Shown here: positions 26,634-35,368 of the stretch, in pieces
Layout of the letters: each line of letters starts with the position of its first letter
Numbering within the stretch: position 1 is the first letter of the stretch
Assembly: GCA_964460785.1 (NCBI GenBank)
Contig: CAYWQB010000002.1
Span: forward strand, 267,528 to 331,527
Reading direction: 5' to 3'
DNA length: 64,000 nucleotides
Source of the DNA: CAYWQB01 sp964460785
GTDB lineage: Bacteria; Chlamydiota; Chlamydiia; Chlamydiales; CAYWQB01
Program-made: the position numbers and the translations under genes
Notes under the pieces: model-generated
The model's input: only the letters and a program-made list of their open reading frames with translations
Database searches by the model: none
What the model was told of the DNA's origin: nothing

Positions 26634-27446
26634 ATGAAGAACAAACACTGGGATGCATATTCTACATGGGAAGAAGCAGAACAAGCTTGGGATGAGCAAG
26701 CTGCAAAGTTCAGAGCAGATCAACCGATTAAAGACCTAAAGCGTCTTCCCAAAATGCCAGGGATCACAAGCGAAACAAAAAAATTTCTGCGATTAAAAGG
26801 TTTGCGCTACCTTCTCACTCACCCTGAGGGAAAAAAGCTACGAAGCTATGCATGGAAGCACCCCATCAAGTATGGGTTCAATTACCTAAAAAGTCTCTTT
26901 CGCAAGAAAAGCTACCTTAGCAAAAACGGAGACTTTTATTTTTATGGCTTAGAGTCAACAGAAGACCTTGAACAGGCCTTAAAGGACCCCGACGCTCTTT
27001 TACTTCTTGGATTTTCCTACTGCCATAAACCTCTTGAATGCCCTTCAGGTCGTTTTACCTCAGCTTGTGCTCACGACCCCAACCATCCAACATGTCGACA
27101 ATGTTTTATTGGGAAGAGTTTACATGCTCTTCCTGAAGGGAAGGGCATTCCTCACATCATCCCCACCTCATTTTATATTGGAGAAAAAGTTTTTGAGGCA
27201 CTTGAGACTCACCCCAAGCGAAAAATTTACTTTCTTATCACTGCCTGTGAAATGACGCTAGAAATGTTTGGAGACTGGGGAAACCTTGCTGGAGTGACAG
27301 GTATTGGTGTGCGGCTCGATGGCCGCATCTGCAATACTTGGAAGGCCTTTGAGCTTTCTGAAGAGGGAATCAAGCCTGGCTTAACGGTTGTTCTTCCTAA
27401 TACTCAAAGGCGCATGCTAGAGATTCTCAGAGGTTTGCGCCTCTGA
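26634..27446 (+). CDS. Conserved-looking protein with a Cys cluster, unknown function
   Basis: This 270-residue protein has a basic N-terminal third (about 30-95) and a Cys-rich centre: Cys130, Cys136, Cys145, Cys154, Cys157, with Cys205 in LITACEM. The CRQC pair and the others could bind zinc or an iron-sulfur cluster. The C-terminal part (about 165-270) is alternating alpha/beta with a Gly-rich stretch. No signal peptide or membrane helix. It is probably the second gene of the sigma-54-controlled transcript. Its last 30 bp overlap trhO tail to tail. DUF116-like Cys proteins came to mind, but the resemblance is weak. Confidence 0.8.
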   Translation: MKNKHWDAYSTWEEAEQAWDEQAAKFRADQPIKDLKRLPKMPGITSETKKFLRLKGLRYLLTHPEGKKLRSYAWKHPIKYGFNYLKSLFRKKSYLSKNGDFYFYGLESTEDLEQALKDPDALLLLGFSYCHKPLECPSGRFTSACAHDPNHPTCRQCFIGKSLHALPEGKGIPHIIPTSFYIGEKVFEALETHPKRKIYFLITACEMTLEMFGDWGNLAGVTGIGVRLDGRICNTWKAFELSEEGIKPGLTVVLPNTQRRMLEILRGLRL

Positions 27447-28373
27447 TTGGCGGTAGTGGTGTAAGCGTCGAAAAGGTTTATGCTTACCCTGCTGGTAAGG
27501 ACGTAGGTGTGGAGAGTGAGTACACTCCTCCTGACAGCATCCCACATATTGATCAAGGCATGACTCACAAGATAAAAAGAGCTCATTGCAACGCGTGTTT
27601 GCACAGTTGTAAACATGATCTGTTGCTTTTCCACAGTGCTCACATTCCCCGACTACCTCATCTTCTTCGACGGAGTTTACTGGCACAGACAACCGGTCAT
27701 CAAAAACAAAGAGCTTACCTCGCCAGTGCTTTCCCTTCTCTTGTTCGATGTAATTTAGGACACCGCCATCAAGCTGGAAGACCTGATCAAACCCCTTATC
27801 TTTCATAAGAGCAGAGTAAAGTTCACAACGAATGCCTCCTGTGCAGTACATCATGACTTTGGTCTTTTCAGGATCAACATTTTTCTTTAACTCCTCTGCA
27901 TACTCAGGGAATTCGCGAAATGTTTTAAGCTTCGGCTTAACGGCTCCCTTGAAGTGCCCTATTTTCCACTCATAGTCATTGCGCACATCAATTAATAGGT
28001 AATCTTCATCACTCTCTAGCATTTCCCGCCACTTGTCTGGAGAGACATGCTCGCCCCCCTTAGCTAAGTCCACTTCTGTATCCATAGCAACTAATTGCTT
28101 GCGATATTTCACTGTGAGGCGAGGAAATACGTTTTCTTTATCCTCTTGCACCTTAAAGGCCATATTTGCAAAGCGCTCATCTTGGCGCAGCCACTGCATA
28201 TACTTTTCTGCATCCATGCGAGCTGCACTCATTTGCCCATTGATCCCCTGCTCTGAGATATAGATGCGCCCCGATGCATCTCCTTGTGACAAAAAATCTT
28301 TATGCTTTTTTACCTCTGCTTGAGGGTCTTCGATATCAGTAAAGCAGTAAAAAGAGACGACAAAATAATCCAT
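27417..28373 (-). CDS. trhO: tRNA uridine(34) hydroxylase TrhO (rhodanese-like)
   Basis: The 318-residue protein shows the UPF0176/TrhO layout: an N-terminal ferredoxin-like domain (YFVVSFYCFTDI ... GRIYISEQGINGQMS), then a rhodanese domain with the active-site loop MMYCTGGIRCE, and a Cys-rich C-terminal part (CEHCGK, CANTRC, CESC, CCQEEC) likely to bind zinc. It makes 5-hydroxyuridine at tRNA position 34 in an oxygen-dependent way. I start it at ATG 28373 rather than the TTG six bases upstream. It is divergent from rpsD, a gene order I also recall from Chlamydia. Confidence 0.92.
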   Translation of the reverse strand: MDYFVVSFYCFTDIEDPQAEVKKHKDFLSQGDASGRIYISEQGINGQMSAARMDAEKYMQWLRQDERFANMAFKVQEDKENVFPRLTVKYRKQLVAMDTEVDLAKGGEHVSPDKWREMLESDEDYLLIDVRNDYEWKIGHFKGAVKPKLKTFREFPEYAEELKKNVDPEKTKVMMYCTGGIRCELYSALMKDKGFDQVFQLDGGVLNYIEQEKGKHWRGKLFVFDDRLSVPVNSVEEDEVVGECEHCGKATDHVYNCANTRCNELFLSCESCLDQYVGCCQEECTHSPHLRPYQQGKHKPFRRLHHYRQSEAQTSENL

Positions 28374-28464
28374 TCTCAAAACCTAATTAATCCTTTGTAG
28401 GGCGGAAGTATAACAGCTAGAGCATTTTTTTCCAGTCAGGAAGCCTTTTAACTGCTGAAAATCC

Positions 28465-28493
28465 TTGTCAGAAAATCAAAAGGACCCTAACAT
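28465..28493 (+). promoter_or_regulatory. Sigma-66-type promoter of rpsD
   Basis: TTGTCA, 17 bases, TAACAT, about 38 bases before the rpsD ATG. The -35 matches five of six consensus positions; the -10 matches four of six. Confidence 0.5.
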
Positions 28494-28530
28494 TCCCCCT
28501 CGTGTTTTTGAATGCAGGAGAAAACCTTAA

Positions 28531-29151
28531 ATGGCTCGATATACTGGACCAAAAAACCGCATTGCGCGCCGATTTGGTGCTAACATCTTTAATAAGCAGC
28601 GCAATCCGCTTATCCACAAACCAAACCCTCCTGGTCAGCATGGTCTTCGTCGTCGCAAGAAGTCAGACTTTGGCCTGCAGCTTCAGGAAAAACAAAAGCT
28701 AAAAGCTATTTTCGGTATGATCTCCGAAAAGCAGCTCGTTAACTACTACCGTAAAGCTGTCAAAGAAAAGGGCGCTCCAGCGGACAACCTTGCTCGTATG
28801 CTAGAAAGCAGACTTGATAATGTTGTTTACCGTCTTAAGCTTGCTCCTTCTATTTTTGCAGCTCAGCAGCTTGTTGCTCACGGCCACGTGCAAGTCAATG
28901 GCAAGAAAGTCGATATTCGCTCTTTCCAAGTCAAGCCTGGCATGACTATTTCTATCCGTGAAAAGTCTCGCAATATGCCTATCATCAAGAGTTCTATTGA
29001 AGATAGCTCTCGCGAGATTCCAAGCTACTACTCTCTAAGCGCAAAGGATTTCTCAGGACAACTTCTATCTGTCCCAACTCCAGCTGATATCCCTACTCCT
29101 ATTGAAGTAGACTATCTTGTTGTTTGTGAATTCCTAGCGCACACAACATAA
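28531..29151 (+). CDS. rpsD: 30S ribosomal protein S4
   Basis: The 206-residue protein starts MARYTGPKNRIARRFG, carries the S4 RNA-binding domain (about 95-160, ARMLESRLDNVVYRLKLAPS ... QLVAHGHVQVNGKKVDIRSF) and ends in the typical C-terminal strand. S4 nucleates 16S rRNA folding. AGGAGA lies before the ATG. A strong hairpin-T-tract terminator follows at 29175. It is convergent with murJ and monocistronic here. Confidence 0.97.
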   Translation: MARYTGPKNRIARRFGANIFNKQRNPLIHKPNPPGQHGLRRRKKSDFGLQLQEKQKLKAIFGMISEKQLVNYYRKAVKEKGAPADNLARMLESRLDNVVYRLKLAPSIFAAQQLVAHGHVQVNGKKVDIRSFQVKPGMTISIREKSRNMPIIKSSIEDSSREIPSYYSLSAKDFSGQLLSVPTPADIPTPIEVDYLVVCEFLAHTT

Positions 29152-29174
29152 CAAACCCTCCTTTGTTATTTTTT

Positions 29175-29211
29175 GGCCATCTAGCTTCGGTTAGATGGCC
29201 TTCTTTTTTTT
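29175..29211 (+). terminator. Rho-independent terminator after rpsD
   Basis: Nine-bp stem GGCCATCTA (29175-29183) / TAGATGGCC (29192-29200), an eight-base loop, then TTCTTTTTTTT. It ends at the murJ stop. Confidence 0.9.
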
Positions 29212-30841
29212 ACTTCCACTTCAACATTTGCAAAGTTTCTTTTTCACCTATCCACTTTGCAAGCGCAAGATAGACCCCGCCAAATAATGCAGCTGCAGCA
29301 AAAAAGCGCCCAAGGCGCGTCGAAAATTTTTGCAAAGACAGCCCGCCTTCTTCTCCCTTCAGCAAGAACGAGATCGGCTCATCAAAGATCCCCCACTGAA
29401 CAACCAATGCAACCCCAGCAGCAACCACTGCCATGCCCAATAGGCGAATCACAAAGCGCGATAAAAAGCTCTCTTCTAACTGTGTTCGCAAAGCCCAAAG
29501 CAGCCAAGATAGGTTGATCCACGCACTGATAGCTGTAGAAATAGCAACACTTAATGAAGAAAGGCCAAAGCCAAAGATAAATATTGCGTTGAGAGCAACA
29601 TTTACAATAAGAGCCACCACTGAAAGTAAAACAGGAATCTTAAATTGTTTCTTTGCATAAAAGGCTGGAGCCAAGACAACAACCAACAGCATAGGGGGCA
29701 GCCCCAACCCATACCCCCATAAAGCTCGTGTTGTATGCATCGCATCAGCTAAAGAAAAGTCCCCTCTCGTATAAACAAGTGTAACAAGGGGGTAAGCAAG
29801 GATAAGAAGAGCACAAGTAGCAGGAACCACAAAAGCGAGGGCTCGCTTCAATGCTCCCCTTACCAACTGACCAAATAAAATATCATCCTGAGACTCAACA
29901 GCTCTCGAAAGAGAGGGAAGAAGAGCGCCAGACAAAGCGACCCCAAAAAGAGCAAGAGGAAGCTGTTGAATGCGTATTGCATACCATAGGTATGCTGGCC
30001 CTTCCAAGCTTGCACTTCTTGCAAATAGAGCATCAAGCGCTGAGTTCAGCTGTGCAGCACTCACACCGATCGCCCCCAACCCAAAAAAGCCCAAAAACCT
30101 TCGCATCTTTGCGCCCATTCCCTGCATACAAAAACGAGCAGGATTAGCTAACAAAAGCTTCTTTCCCTGCCGATAACTTTCTGGCAGCAAGAGTAGCCAC
30201 TGAAAAAAGTAGCCAGAAAGAACCGCAAGGGAGAGCCCAATCATTGCACTTTCTGGGTGGTCATGTCGAAAAAACCAAGCGCCAACAATCCAAAATACAT
30301 TAACACAAGCAGGCGAAAGTCCAGGTAAAAAGAAAACCCCAACACACTGCAAAAAAGAAGTCTGCAAGGCACTAAGAGACAAGAAGATCAGGCTGGGCAT
30401 CAATAACATGGTCAATAAGAGGATTTCACGACTGGCTCCTGAAATGTCCGCAAAAAAGTAAATAGGCAAGCAAGTAGCTAGGGCTAGAAGGGTAATCACT
30501 CCTGTAATCACAGCGAGTAAAAGTCCAAGCCCTTGATAAAACCGCACAGCTTGACCCGGAGATTTTCCTCTTTGGTCTTCAAAAAAGGGTACAAATGCCT
30601 GATGCATAGACCCCTCTCCAAGCAACCGGCGCAGTAAGTGACTCATCCTCAAAGCCACCATAAAAGCTGCCACTGACGGGTGACTACCAAAACAAAAGGC
30701 CATTGTGATATCTCGGACAAGCCCACTACATCGCGAGACCATCGTTCCTGAAAAGAAGGAGCGCACTTGCCGGTTCAGTTTACTCGAAGAGTCCACAGAC
30801 CAACCCTTGTTTTTTAAAAAAAAGCATAGTATGATGACCAT
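29210..30841 (-). CDS. murJ: Lipid II flippase MurJ (MviN)
   Basis: A polytopic protein of about 543 residues with 13-14 hydrophobic segments and the MurJ/MviN start pattern (FFSGTMVSRCSGLVRDITMAFCFG) followed by FMVALRMSHLLRRLLGEGSMHQAFVPFF. It moves lipid-linked peptidoglycan precursor across the inner membrane. Chlamydiae need this for their division-site peptidoglycan together with MreB, which is encoded at 41.9 kb. The start is uncertain: ATG 30841 has no ribosome site, while a GTG at 30796 has AAGGGT at good spacing and would give 528 residues. An in-frame ATG at 30877 would overlap the divergent gene at 30868 and seems too long. Confidence 0.92.
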   Translation of the reverse strand: MVIILCFFLKNKGWSVDSSSKLNRQVRSFFSGTMVSRCSGLVRDITMAFCFGSHPSVAAFMVALRMSHLLRRLLGEGSMHQAFVPFFEDQRGKSPGQAVRFYQGLGLLLAVITGVITLLALATCLPIYFFADISGASREILLLTMLLMPSLIFLSLSALQTSFLQCVGVFFLPGLSPACVNVFWIVGAWFFRHDHPESAMIGLSLAVLSGYFFQWLLLLPESYRQGKKLLLANPARFCMQGMGAKMRRFLGFFGLGAIGVSAAQLNSALDALFARSASLEGPAYLWYAIRIQQLPLALFGVALSGALLPSLSRAVESQDDILFGQLVRGALKRALAFVVPATCALLILAYPLVTLVYTRGDFSLADAMHTTRALWGYGLGLPPMLLVVVLAPAFYAKKQFKIPVLLSVVALIVNVALNAIFIFGFGLSSLSVAISTAISAWINLSWLLWALRTQLEESFLSRFVIRLLGMAVVAAGVALVVQWGIFDEPISFLLKGEEGGLSLQKFSTRLGRFFAAAALFGGVYLALAKWIGEKETLQMLKWK

Positions 30842-30867
30842 AGGGGAACAATGCAAGAGAATTGGAT

Positions 30868-31146
30868 ATGACATCACCTATTTCATCTTCAGGCAATTTA
30901 GGAGAGATTCCAAAGGAAGAGGTAGGAATCCGCATTGGGATGATGGGGACAGACCGTGACCTTTCTCGGTTTGAATATAACCAGCCCGTGCCTGCTACCA
31001 TGTCAGAGCTCAAAACACAGCATCCAGAGCTTTATCAAGAGATGCTATTGCAAGTCTTTGAGACAATGAATAAACTATTAGAAAAGCAACTTCGCGATAG
31101 TGAAGAACACTTTAAAAAGGTTTTCAACCCTGACGAGCAACGCTAG
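30868..31146 (+). CDS. Small protein of unknown function
   Basis: The 92-residue protein has a flexible N-terminus (about 1-45) and one long helix (about 48-90, LYQEMLLQVFETMNKLLEKQLRDSE) able to form a coiled coil. The start is ATG 30868; AGAGA six bases before is a modest ribosome site. It is 18 bp upstream of another small unknown and then rluD, likely one transcript. No signal peptide or known motif. A role as a type III needle or chaperone part is possible from size and helicity but not supported further. Confidence 0.65.
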   Translation: MTSPISSSGNLGEIPKEEVGIRIGMMGTDRDLSRFEYNQPVPATMSELKTQHPELYQEMLLQVFETMNKLLEKQLRDSEEHFKKVFNPDEQR

Positions 31147-31164
31147 AAAGCAGGCCCTTAGCAC

Positions 31165-31443
31165 ATGTATGAGTTTGAGCTTTTTCTTGGAGTGGAAATT
31201 ACCCCCAAGGTCAATACAGAACTTACCAATGTAAGCCCTTATATCCGCCAAACTTTTATCAAAAATGGCAGCGACTACCTCCATACTGCGCAAGCACAAG
31301 GAAAAGATTTCCTTGGGAAAAAGGTGGGCGACCTCATTGAATCGTCTCAAATGGCCGCAATCACAGCAAATGTTGAAAGTTTACTCAAGCGTATTATAGG
31401 ATATACCCCCTCCCCAGTTCTCTTATTGGCTATTCCAAAGTAA
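31165..31443 (+). CDS. Small protein of unknown function, upstream of rluD
   Basis: The 92-residue protein is mixed alpha/beta with VEITPKVNTELTNVSPYIRQTFI at the N-terminus and ends in a short hydrophobic tail (SPVLLLAIPK). It is five bases upstream of the rluD ATG and 18 bp after the preceding small gene, so the three form one unit. A small uncharacterised gene also precedes the RluD gene in Chlamydia, as I recall, hence it may be a conserved chlamydial protein. Function not recognisable. Confidence 0.7.
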   Translation: MYEFELFLGVEITPKVNTELTNVSPYIRQTFIKNGSDYLHTAQAQGKDFLGKKVGDLIESSQMAAITANVESLLKRIIGYTPSPVLLLAIPK

Positions 31444-31448
31444 GCTTC

Positions 31449-32438
31449 ATGACCATAGAACGTAGTGGTGAAGAGTATGCCTGGCAACTCTCCTCCCCCT
31501 CTCCCCTTAAACGCATTGACCAACTCCTAGCTGAAACCTTTCCTGAACAATCGCGCACCTATTTTCAAAAGTTAATCGACCAAGATCTTGTCCTTGTCAA
31601 TCACAAAACGGTGAAGAAAAGGCATGTCCCTTCTTATGGAGATTGGCTTTCTGTTACTTTTCAGCTCACGCCTGAGATCTCCTTAGAGCCAGAAGAAATG
31701 GATCTAGAGATCCTCTATGAAGATGAGGAGATCCTTTGTATTAACAAACCTGCAGGACTTGTTGTGCATCCAGCTCCCGGCCATTGGTCTGGAACACTTG
31801 TACATGGCTTACTGAGTTACTTGAATTTGGAAAAACTTCCTGAAGCGGACTCTCTGCGCCCTGGCCTTGTCCATCGCCTGGATAAAGACACCTCCGGGCT
31901 TATCTTGATTGCAAAAACTCCTCAAACGCATCGCGGGCTAATTGAACAATTCAGTCAAAGACAGGTTCAAAAAGACTACCTAGCGATTTGTGTGGGCAAG
32001 CCAAAAGAACTTTATATAGAGGGCTACCTTGGCCGCGATCCCCGCCACCGCAAGCAGCAGGCATTTGTAGAGGAAGAGCGAGGCCGATGGAGTGAGACCT
32101 CCTTTTCTATTGTTACCCATCAAGAACAATTCAGCCTTGTAAAGGCCTACCCTAAAACAGGTCGAACACATCAAATTCGCGTACATTTAAAAGCATTACG
32201 AGCGCCTATTTTAGGGGACCCTATTTATGGTAGCCCATCAGCAAATCAGCGCCATCCTAATACGCGCCTTCAGCTACATGCTTTTAAGTTACAGTTTAAA
32301 CACCCCACAAAAGGTGTGGAGCTAAAGCTCTCAGCGCCCCTCCCTCATGACATGAAACAATGGATCTCTAAAAACTTTTCAGGATCAGTATATGAAAGCC
32401 TATCTTCAGAGAGTGAGCCAAGCGACCGTCACAGTTGA
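31449..32438 (+). CDS. rluD: RluD-family ribosomal large-subunit pseudouridine synthase
   Basis: The 329-residue protein has an N-terminal S4 RNA-binding domain (about 18-75) and the RluA/RluD catalytic domain with NKPAGLVVHPAPGH (99-112) and HRLDKDTSG (142-150, catalytic Asp145), then the KTGRTHQIRVH motif. It converts uridines in helix 69 of 23S rRNA (RluD) or related sites to pseudouridine. The exact site set is not provable from sequence alone. Its 3' end overlaps dtd by 47 bp, so the two are coupled. Confidence 0.92.
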   Translation: MTIERSGEEYAWQLSSPSPLKRIDQLLAETFPEQSRTYFQKLIDQDLVLVNHKTVKKRHVPSYGDWLSVTFQLTPEISLEPEEMDLEILYEDEEILCINKPAGLVVHPAPGHWSGTLVHGLLSYLNLEKLPEADSLRPGLVHRLDKDTSGLILIAKTPQTHRGLIEQFSQRQVQKDYLAICVGKPKELYIEGYLGRDPRHRKQQAFVEEERGRWSETSFSIVTHQEQFSLVKAYPKTGRTHQIRVHLKALRAPILGDPIYGSPSANQRHPNTRLQLHAFKLQFKHPTKGVELKLSAPLPHDMKQWISKNFSGSVYESLSSESEPSDRHS

Positions 32439-32835
32439 GCAAAGCACTGTAGGAACGATTCAGCAAGGCCTTTTAGTCTTTTTAGGGGTTACCCATGAAG
32501 ATCAAGCACAACAAGCCAAGTGGCTTGCTAACAAGTGCGCGCACTTACGCATTTTTCCTGATGAGCATGGCAAAATGAACTGCAGTGCATCCGACTTACA
32601 GCTTTCAGCTTTAGTGGTGAGTCAATTTACTCTTTATGCAGACTGCACAAGAGGACGGCGACCTGACTTTATTCAGGCCGCGGACCCCCATATAGCCAAG
32701 CAGCTTTACCTCCAGTTTATTGAGCATTTGAAAGAACATTTACCGCATGTAGAGCAAGGGAGTTTTGGAGCTGCAATGCATGTCTCTCTCGTAAATGAAG
32801 GCCCTGCAACCTTTCTAATTGAGAGCAAAAATTGA
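32392..32835 (+). CDS. dtd: D-aminoacyl-tRNA deacylase Dtd
   Basis: This 147-residue protein starts MKAYLQRVSQATVTVEQ and has the two Dtd signatures SQFTLYADCTRGRRPDF and NEGPATFLIE, the latter containing the cross-subunit Gly-Pro motif that rejects L-amino acids. It removes D-amino acids (and Gly from tRNA-Ala) from tRNAs. The start lies inside rluD (47-bp overlap). Length is normal. About 100 bp of nearly feature-free sequence separates it from the KH gene. Confidence 0.95.
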   Translation: MKAYLQRVSQATVTVEQSTVGTIQQGLLVFLGVTHEDQAQQAKWLANKCAHLRIFPDEHGKMNCSASDLQLSALVVSQFTLYADCTRGRRPDFIQAADPHIAKQLYLQFIEHLKEHLPHVEQGSFGAAMHVSLVNEGPATFLIESKN

Positions 32836-32935
32836 AGTTTTTTTTCTATAGCCAATTTAATGAGGATTCCATATGATCAACAACATTGAATCCTGCATCT
32901 ATTACCAGACAACCTGAAACGAGAGTAGGTTTGCC

Positions 32936-33265
32936 ATGAAGGAATTTGTAGCTTATATCGTAAAAAACCTTGTCGATCGACCTGATAAGGTATTAATCAA
33001 CGAAATTGGAGGAACGCAGACTCTCATTATTGAACTTTCTGTTGAAAAATCAGACATTGGCAAAATCATTGGAAAGAAGGGTAAAACCATCAATGCCATT
33101 CGCACTCTGCTTATGTCTGTTGCAAGTCGCAACGGAATGCGTGTAAACCTTGAAATCTTAGAAGACCCTTCTCGCTCTAGTGCTCATGTTGAGGAAGAGG
33201 AAGAAGAGACTCTGGAAGAAGAAGCACCTCAGCATGCTACTGCAGGAGCTCATGAAGAGGAGTAA
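32936..33265 (+). CDS. khpA: KH-domain RNA-binding protein, KhpA-like with acidic tail
   Basis: The 109-residue protein has a single KH domain (about 25-75) with the RNA-contacting GKIIGKKGKTI loop and an N-terminal KhpA-type start (FVAYIVKNLVDRPDKV). An acidic extension (about 82-109: EEEEEETLEEE, HEEE) goes beyond the usual ~76-residue KhpA. KhpA pairs with KhpB/Jag to bind RNA and affects cell size and division. The acidic tail may modulate RNA affinity. A strong terminator follows at 33291. Confidence 0.88.
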   Translation: MKEFVAYIVKNLVDRPDKVLINEIGGTQTLIIELSVEKSDIGKIIGKKGKTINAIRTLLMSVASRNGMRVNLEILEDPSRSSAHVEEEEEETLEEEAPQHATAGAHEEE

Positions 33266-33290
33266 AAAGCCCTCTACATCAATGTATGAA

Positions 33291-33324
33291 GCACACACTT
33301 TTCTAAAGTGTGTGCTTTTTTTTT
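33291..33324 (+). terminator. Rho-independent terminator after khpA
   Basis: Ten-bp stem GCACACACTT (33291-33300) / AAGTGTGTGC (33306-33315), a five-base loop, then nine T residues. Confidence 0.92.
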
Positions 33325-33327
33325 GCT

Positions 33328-35139
33328 CTATGAAGGAAGGAAGGGTGTAACCTGACTCTTTCGACTAGTCACTGAACCCGCTACAACCTTTAAAATAAGA
33401 ACACCTGGCTCTGAAGTAAAGACGGGAGGAAACTCTTTGATTTGGCTAGGCACTAGCGCCCGATGCGCTTCATACTGTCCATCCATGCCAACATACTGCC
33501 ACCCCAATGGAGAAGTCTTCTGCAAAGTAGGAGACTGCAGGAGAGCATCTAAGAACTGAGCTAATGTACAAACATCTTGTGGTGCGTGCAACCACAGTTC
33601 ATCTTCATGTTGGTGCTTAACACTCCCTCCCTTATACAACTCCTCTGCACTGCCTAGAGTACTAATCATTAGCACGTGGAGCTGCAAAGAAGGATTACTT
33701 TTCTGCTTTTGAGCAGACTCTTCCAACCATATGCGACGAATTGCTGAAGAGAGCTTCATAAAAAGCTCGATATTTGAAGGAAATAGCTTTGCTTGACCAA
33801 CACGCGCCACTCCCTTTTGCTCTTTAGTATCGGCAAAGAAGAAATTTTCTTGTCCCTTGGCAGCTGCCTGCAGATCCTTAGCTAACTCCTCTTCTTTTAG
33901 CGCATAAACAGGCTTATACAAGGAGTACATCTCAGGGTGACATAGCAGCTGTTGCACCTCTTCCTTTATAGAAGCTGCGCTTATCAAAGGGAACACTTCC
34001 TCTTTGCTTTCAGAGCTTAGGCTTTTCAACTCATTGACACAGCGCTTAACGACCAAGAGATCTCTTGGCGTCATTTTTGCAAGCAAGTCTGTATCATCAA
34101 AGATGGCATAAAGAGCCAACAGCTGCTCAACAAATGCGCGCTTTGGAGAGGTAAAAAACTCCCCCCTTGCATAGAGAGCATCTATTTCCCAAGAAGCTTC
34201 TAAGGTCAACACATTGCTTGACTGAACATCAGCTACAAGCATTGTAGGCGCCACCTGCGTAGCGATCTCCACACGATGGTGATCCAATACACTTACAACA
34301 GTAAAGTCATCACTATAAGGCGCTTCATCCTTATTACAAAAATCACGCATAGAAAGCGTGCCTAAAGGATTTTGCTCTAAAGATGACCGGCAAAGGTACC
34401 CCAAAATGTTGGAATCATCTTTTGCAGCTATACAAGCTATGCTATCCGCTGCAGCAAGCTTTTCATGGGCTTCTGCTAGAGAAGCTCCTGGCAAAAGAGT
34501 TTCTGCAGCTACAGTGCCCTGTGGAGTAGCTTCTAGAAGATCCTCGGCCACTAGCGCAATAGGCTCTGTGGCTGTGCCCAATACATCAAAAACACCTTTC
34601 CCAATCCACGCGCTGAACAGGTGTGAAATTTGAGGGACTTGTCGCAAAGCATGAATATTCCACTTATGCAATGTCTCCCCAACTCGACAGGCAAATGCAT
34701 CTAACCAGCCTAAAAAAGAGGCTGTGATTGTATCTAAATCTGGGCTTTTATGTGCAGACACATAATGACACTTCCCCAGGTACTTGCCCATCCCTACAGG
34801 AAATAGCTTTTGAAATGCCTCACGTGGCACATAGCGTCCTGCAATTTTTCCTCGTACTTGTCGATTTGCATGATCATCAAGTCCAGAGTGCAAATTTAAC
34901 CACAACTCATACTCATTGATATGAAGAGGCGTATGCGTTTGTCCTATTTCATAAAAGAGAGAAACAAGAGAAGGAAGTAAAAAACAAGGAGAAGGGTACC
35001 CTTGGATTTCTTTTGTCAGAGCTGCAAAAAACTGACACTTCTGTTTCCAAGTATAACCCTCTGCAAAGGCAGAAAAAAGCAGCTTTTTATCTACAAAAGC
35101 ATCAGGTTGCGGACGATACTCTCCGACTCGATCTGTCAT
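33328..35139 (-). CDS. DHH-like phosphoesterase superfamily protein, unknown substrate
   Basis: The 603-residue protein contains AHKSPDLDTITA (His130, Asp134, Asp136) and SVLDHHRVEI (Asp286-His287-His288). These are the metal-binding motifs of DHH phosphoesterases and family II (manganese) pyrophosphatases, spaced as if a CBS-like insert (about 185-275) lies between them. The N-terminal 115 and C-terminal 200 residues are extra. It could hydrolyse pyrophosphate, a cyclic dinucleotide or a nucleotide; the metal ligands suggest an active enzyme. It starts 33 bases after tRNA-Arg(TCT) on the same strand without a clear ribosome site. I do not recognise a named chlamydial homologue. Confidence 0.8.
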   Translation of the reverse strand: MTDRVGEYRPQPDAFVDKKLLFSAFAEGYTWKQKCQFFAALTKEIQGYPSPCFLLPSLVSLFYEIGQTHTPLHINEYELWLNLHSGLDDHANRQVRGKIAGRYVPREAFQKLFPVGMGKYLGKCHYVSAHKSPDLDTITASFLGWLDAFACRVGETLHKWNIHALRQVPQISHLFSAWIGKGVFDVLGTATEPIALVAEDLLEATPQGTVAAETLLPGASLAEAHEKLAAADSIACIAAKDDSNILGYLCRSSLEQNPLGTLSMRDFCNKDEAPYSDDFTVVSVLDHHRVEIATQVAPTMLVADVQSSNVLTLEASWEIDALYARGEFFTSPKRAFVEQLLALYAIFDDTDLLAKMTPRDLLVVKRCVNELKSLSSESKEEVFPLISAASIKEEVQQLLCHPEMYSLYKPVYALKEEELAKDLQAAAKGQENFFFADTKEQKGVARVGQAKLFPSNIELFMKLSSAIRRIWLEESAQKQKSNPSLQLHVLMISTLGSAEELYKGGSVKHQHEDELWLHAPQDVCTLAQFLDALLQSPTLQKTSPLGWQYVGMDGQYEAHRALVPSQIKEFPPVFTSEPGVLILKVVAGSVTSRKSQVTPFLPS

Positions 35140-35172
35140 TGGCTAATAGATAGATAAAAGTTTAAAAAGATT

Positions 35173-35246
35173 CGGACTGAGCAGGACTCGAACCTGCGAC
35201 CGTCCGCTTAGAAGGCGGATGCTCTATCCAACTGAGCTATCAGTCC
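35173..35246 (-). tRNA. tRNA-Arg (anticodon TCT)
   Basis: Acceptor GGACTGA pairs with TCAGTCC; the anticodon stem is TCCGC/GCGGA with loop CTTCTAA, and the T arm is GCAGG-TTCGAGT-CCTGC. It reads AGA. No CCA is encoded. It is 33 bases ahead of the DHH-like gene on the same strand. Confidence 0.95.
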
Positions 35247-35256
35247 ATGACGCGGA

Positions 35257-35286
35257 AGTCTATCTTCAAAATCGAGTATTTATCAA
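35257..35286 (-). promoter_or_regulatory. Promoter of tRNA-Arg (TCT)
   Basis: Minus-strand TTGATA, 18 bases, TAGACT, ending ten bases before the tRNA 5' end. Confidence 0.55.
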
Positions 35287-35368
35287 GGGTTTTCGTTCTG
35301 TATAAAACACTTAATTTATATTAATATGAATGGTAAACTGTTTGTTTAGAAAAGGTAATGGATCGTTG

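Noticed and set aside
30842..30877. Longer murJ start at 30877
   Set aside because: It would overlap the divergent gene at 30868 and add residues unlike MurJ N-termini.
32873..32917. 14-codon reading frame between dtd and the KH gene
   Set aside because: Too short, no ribosome site, no sign of selection; not reported as a gene.
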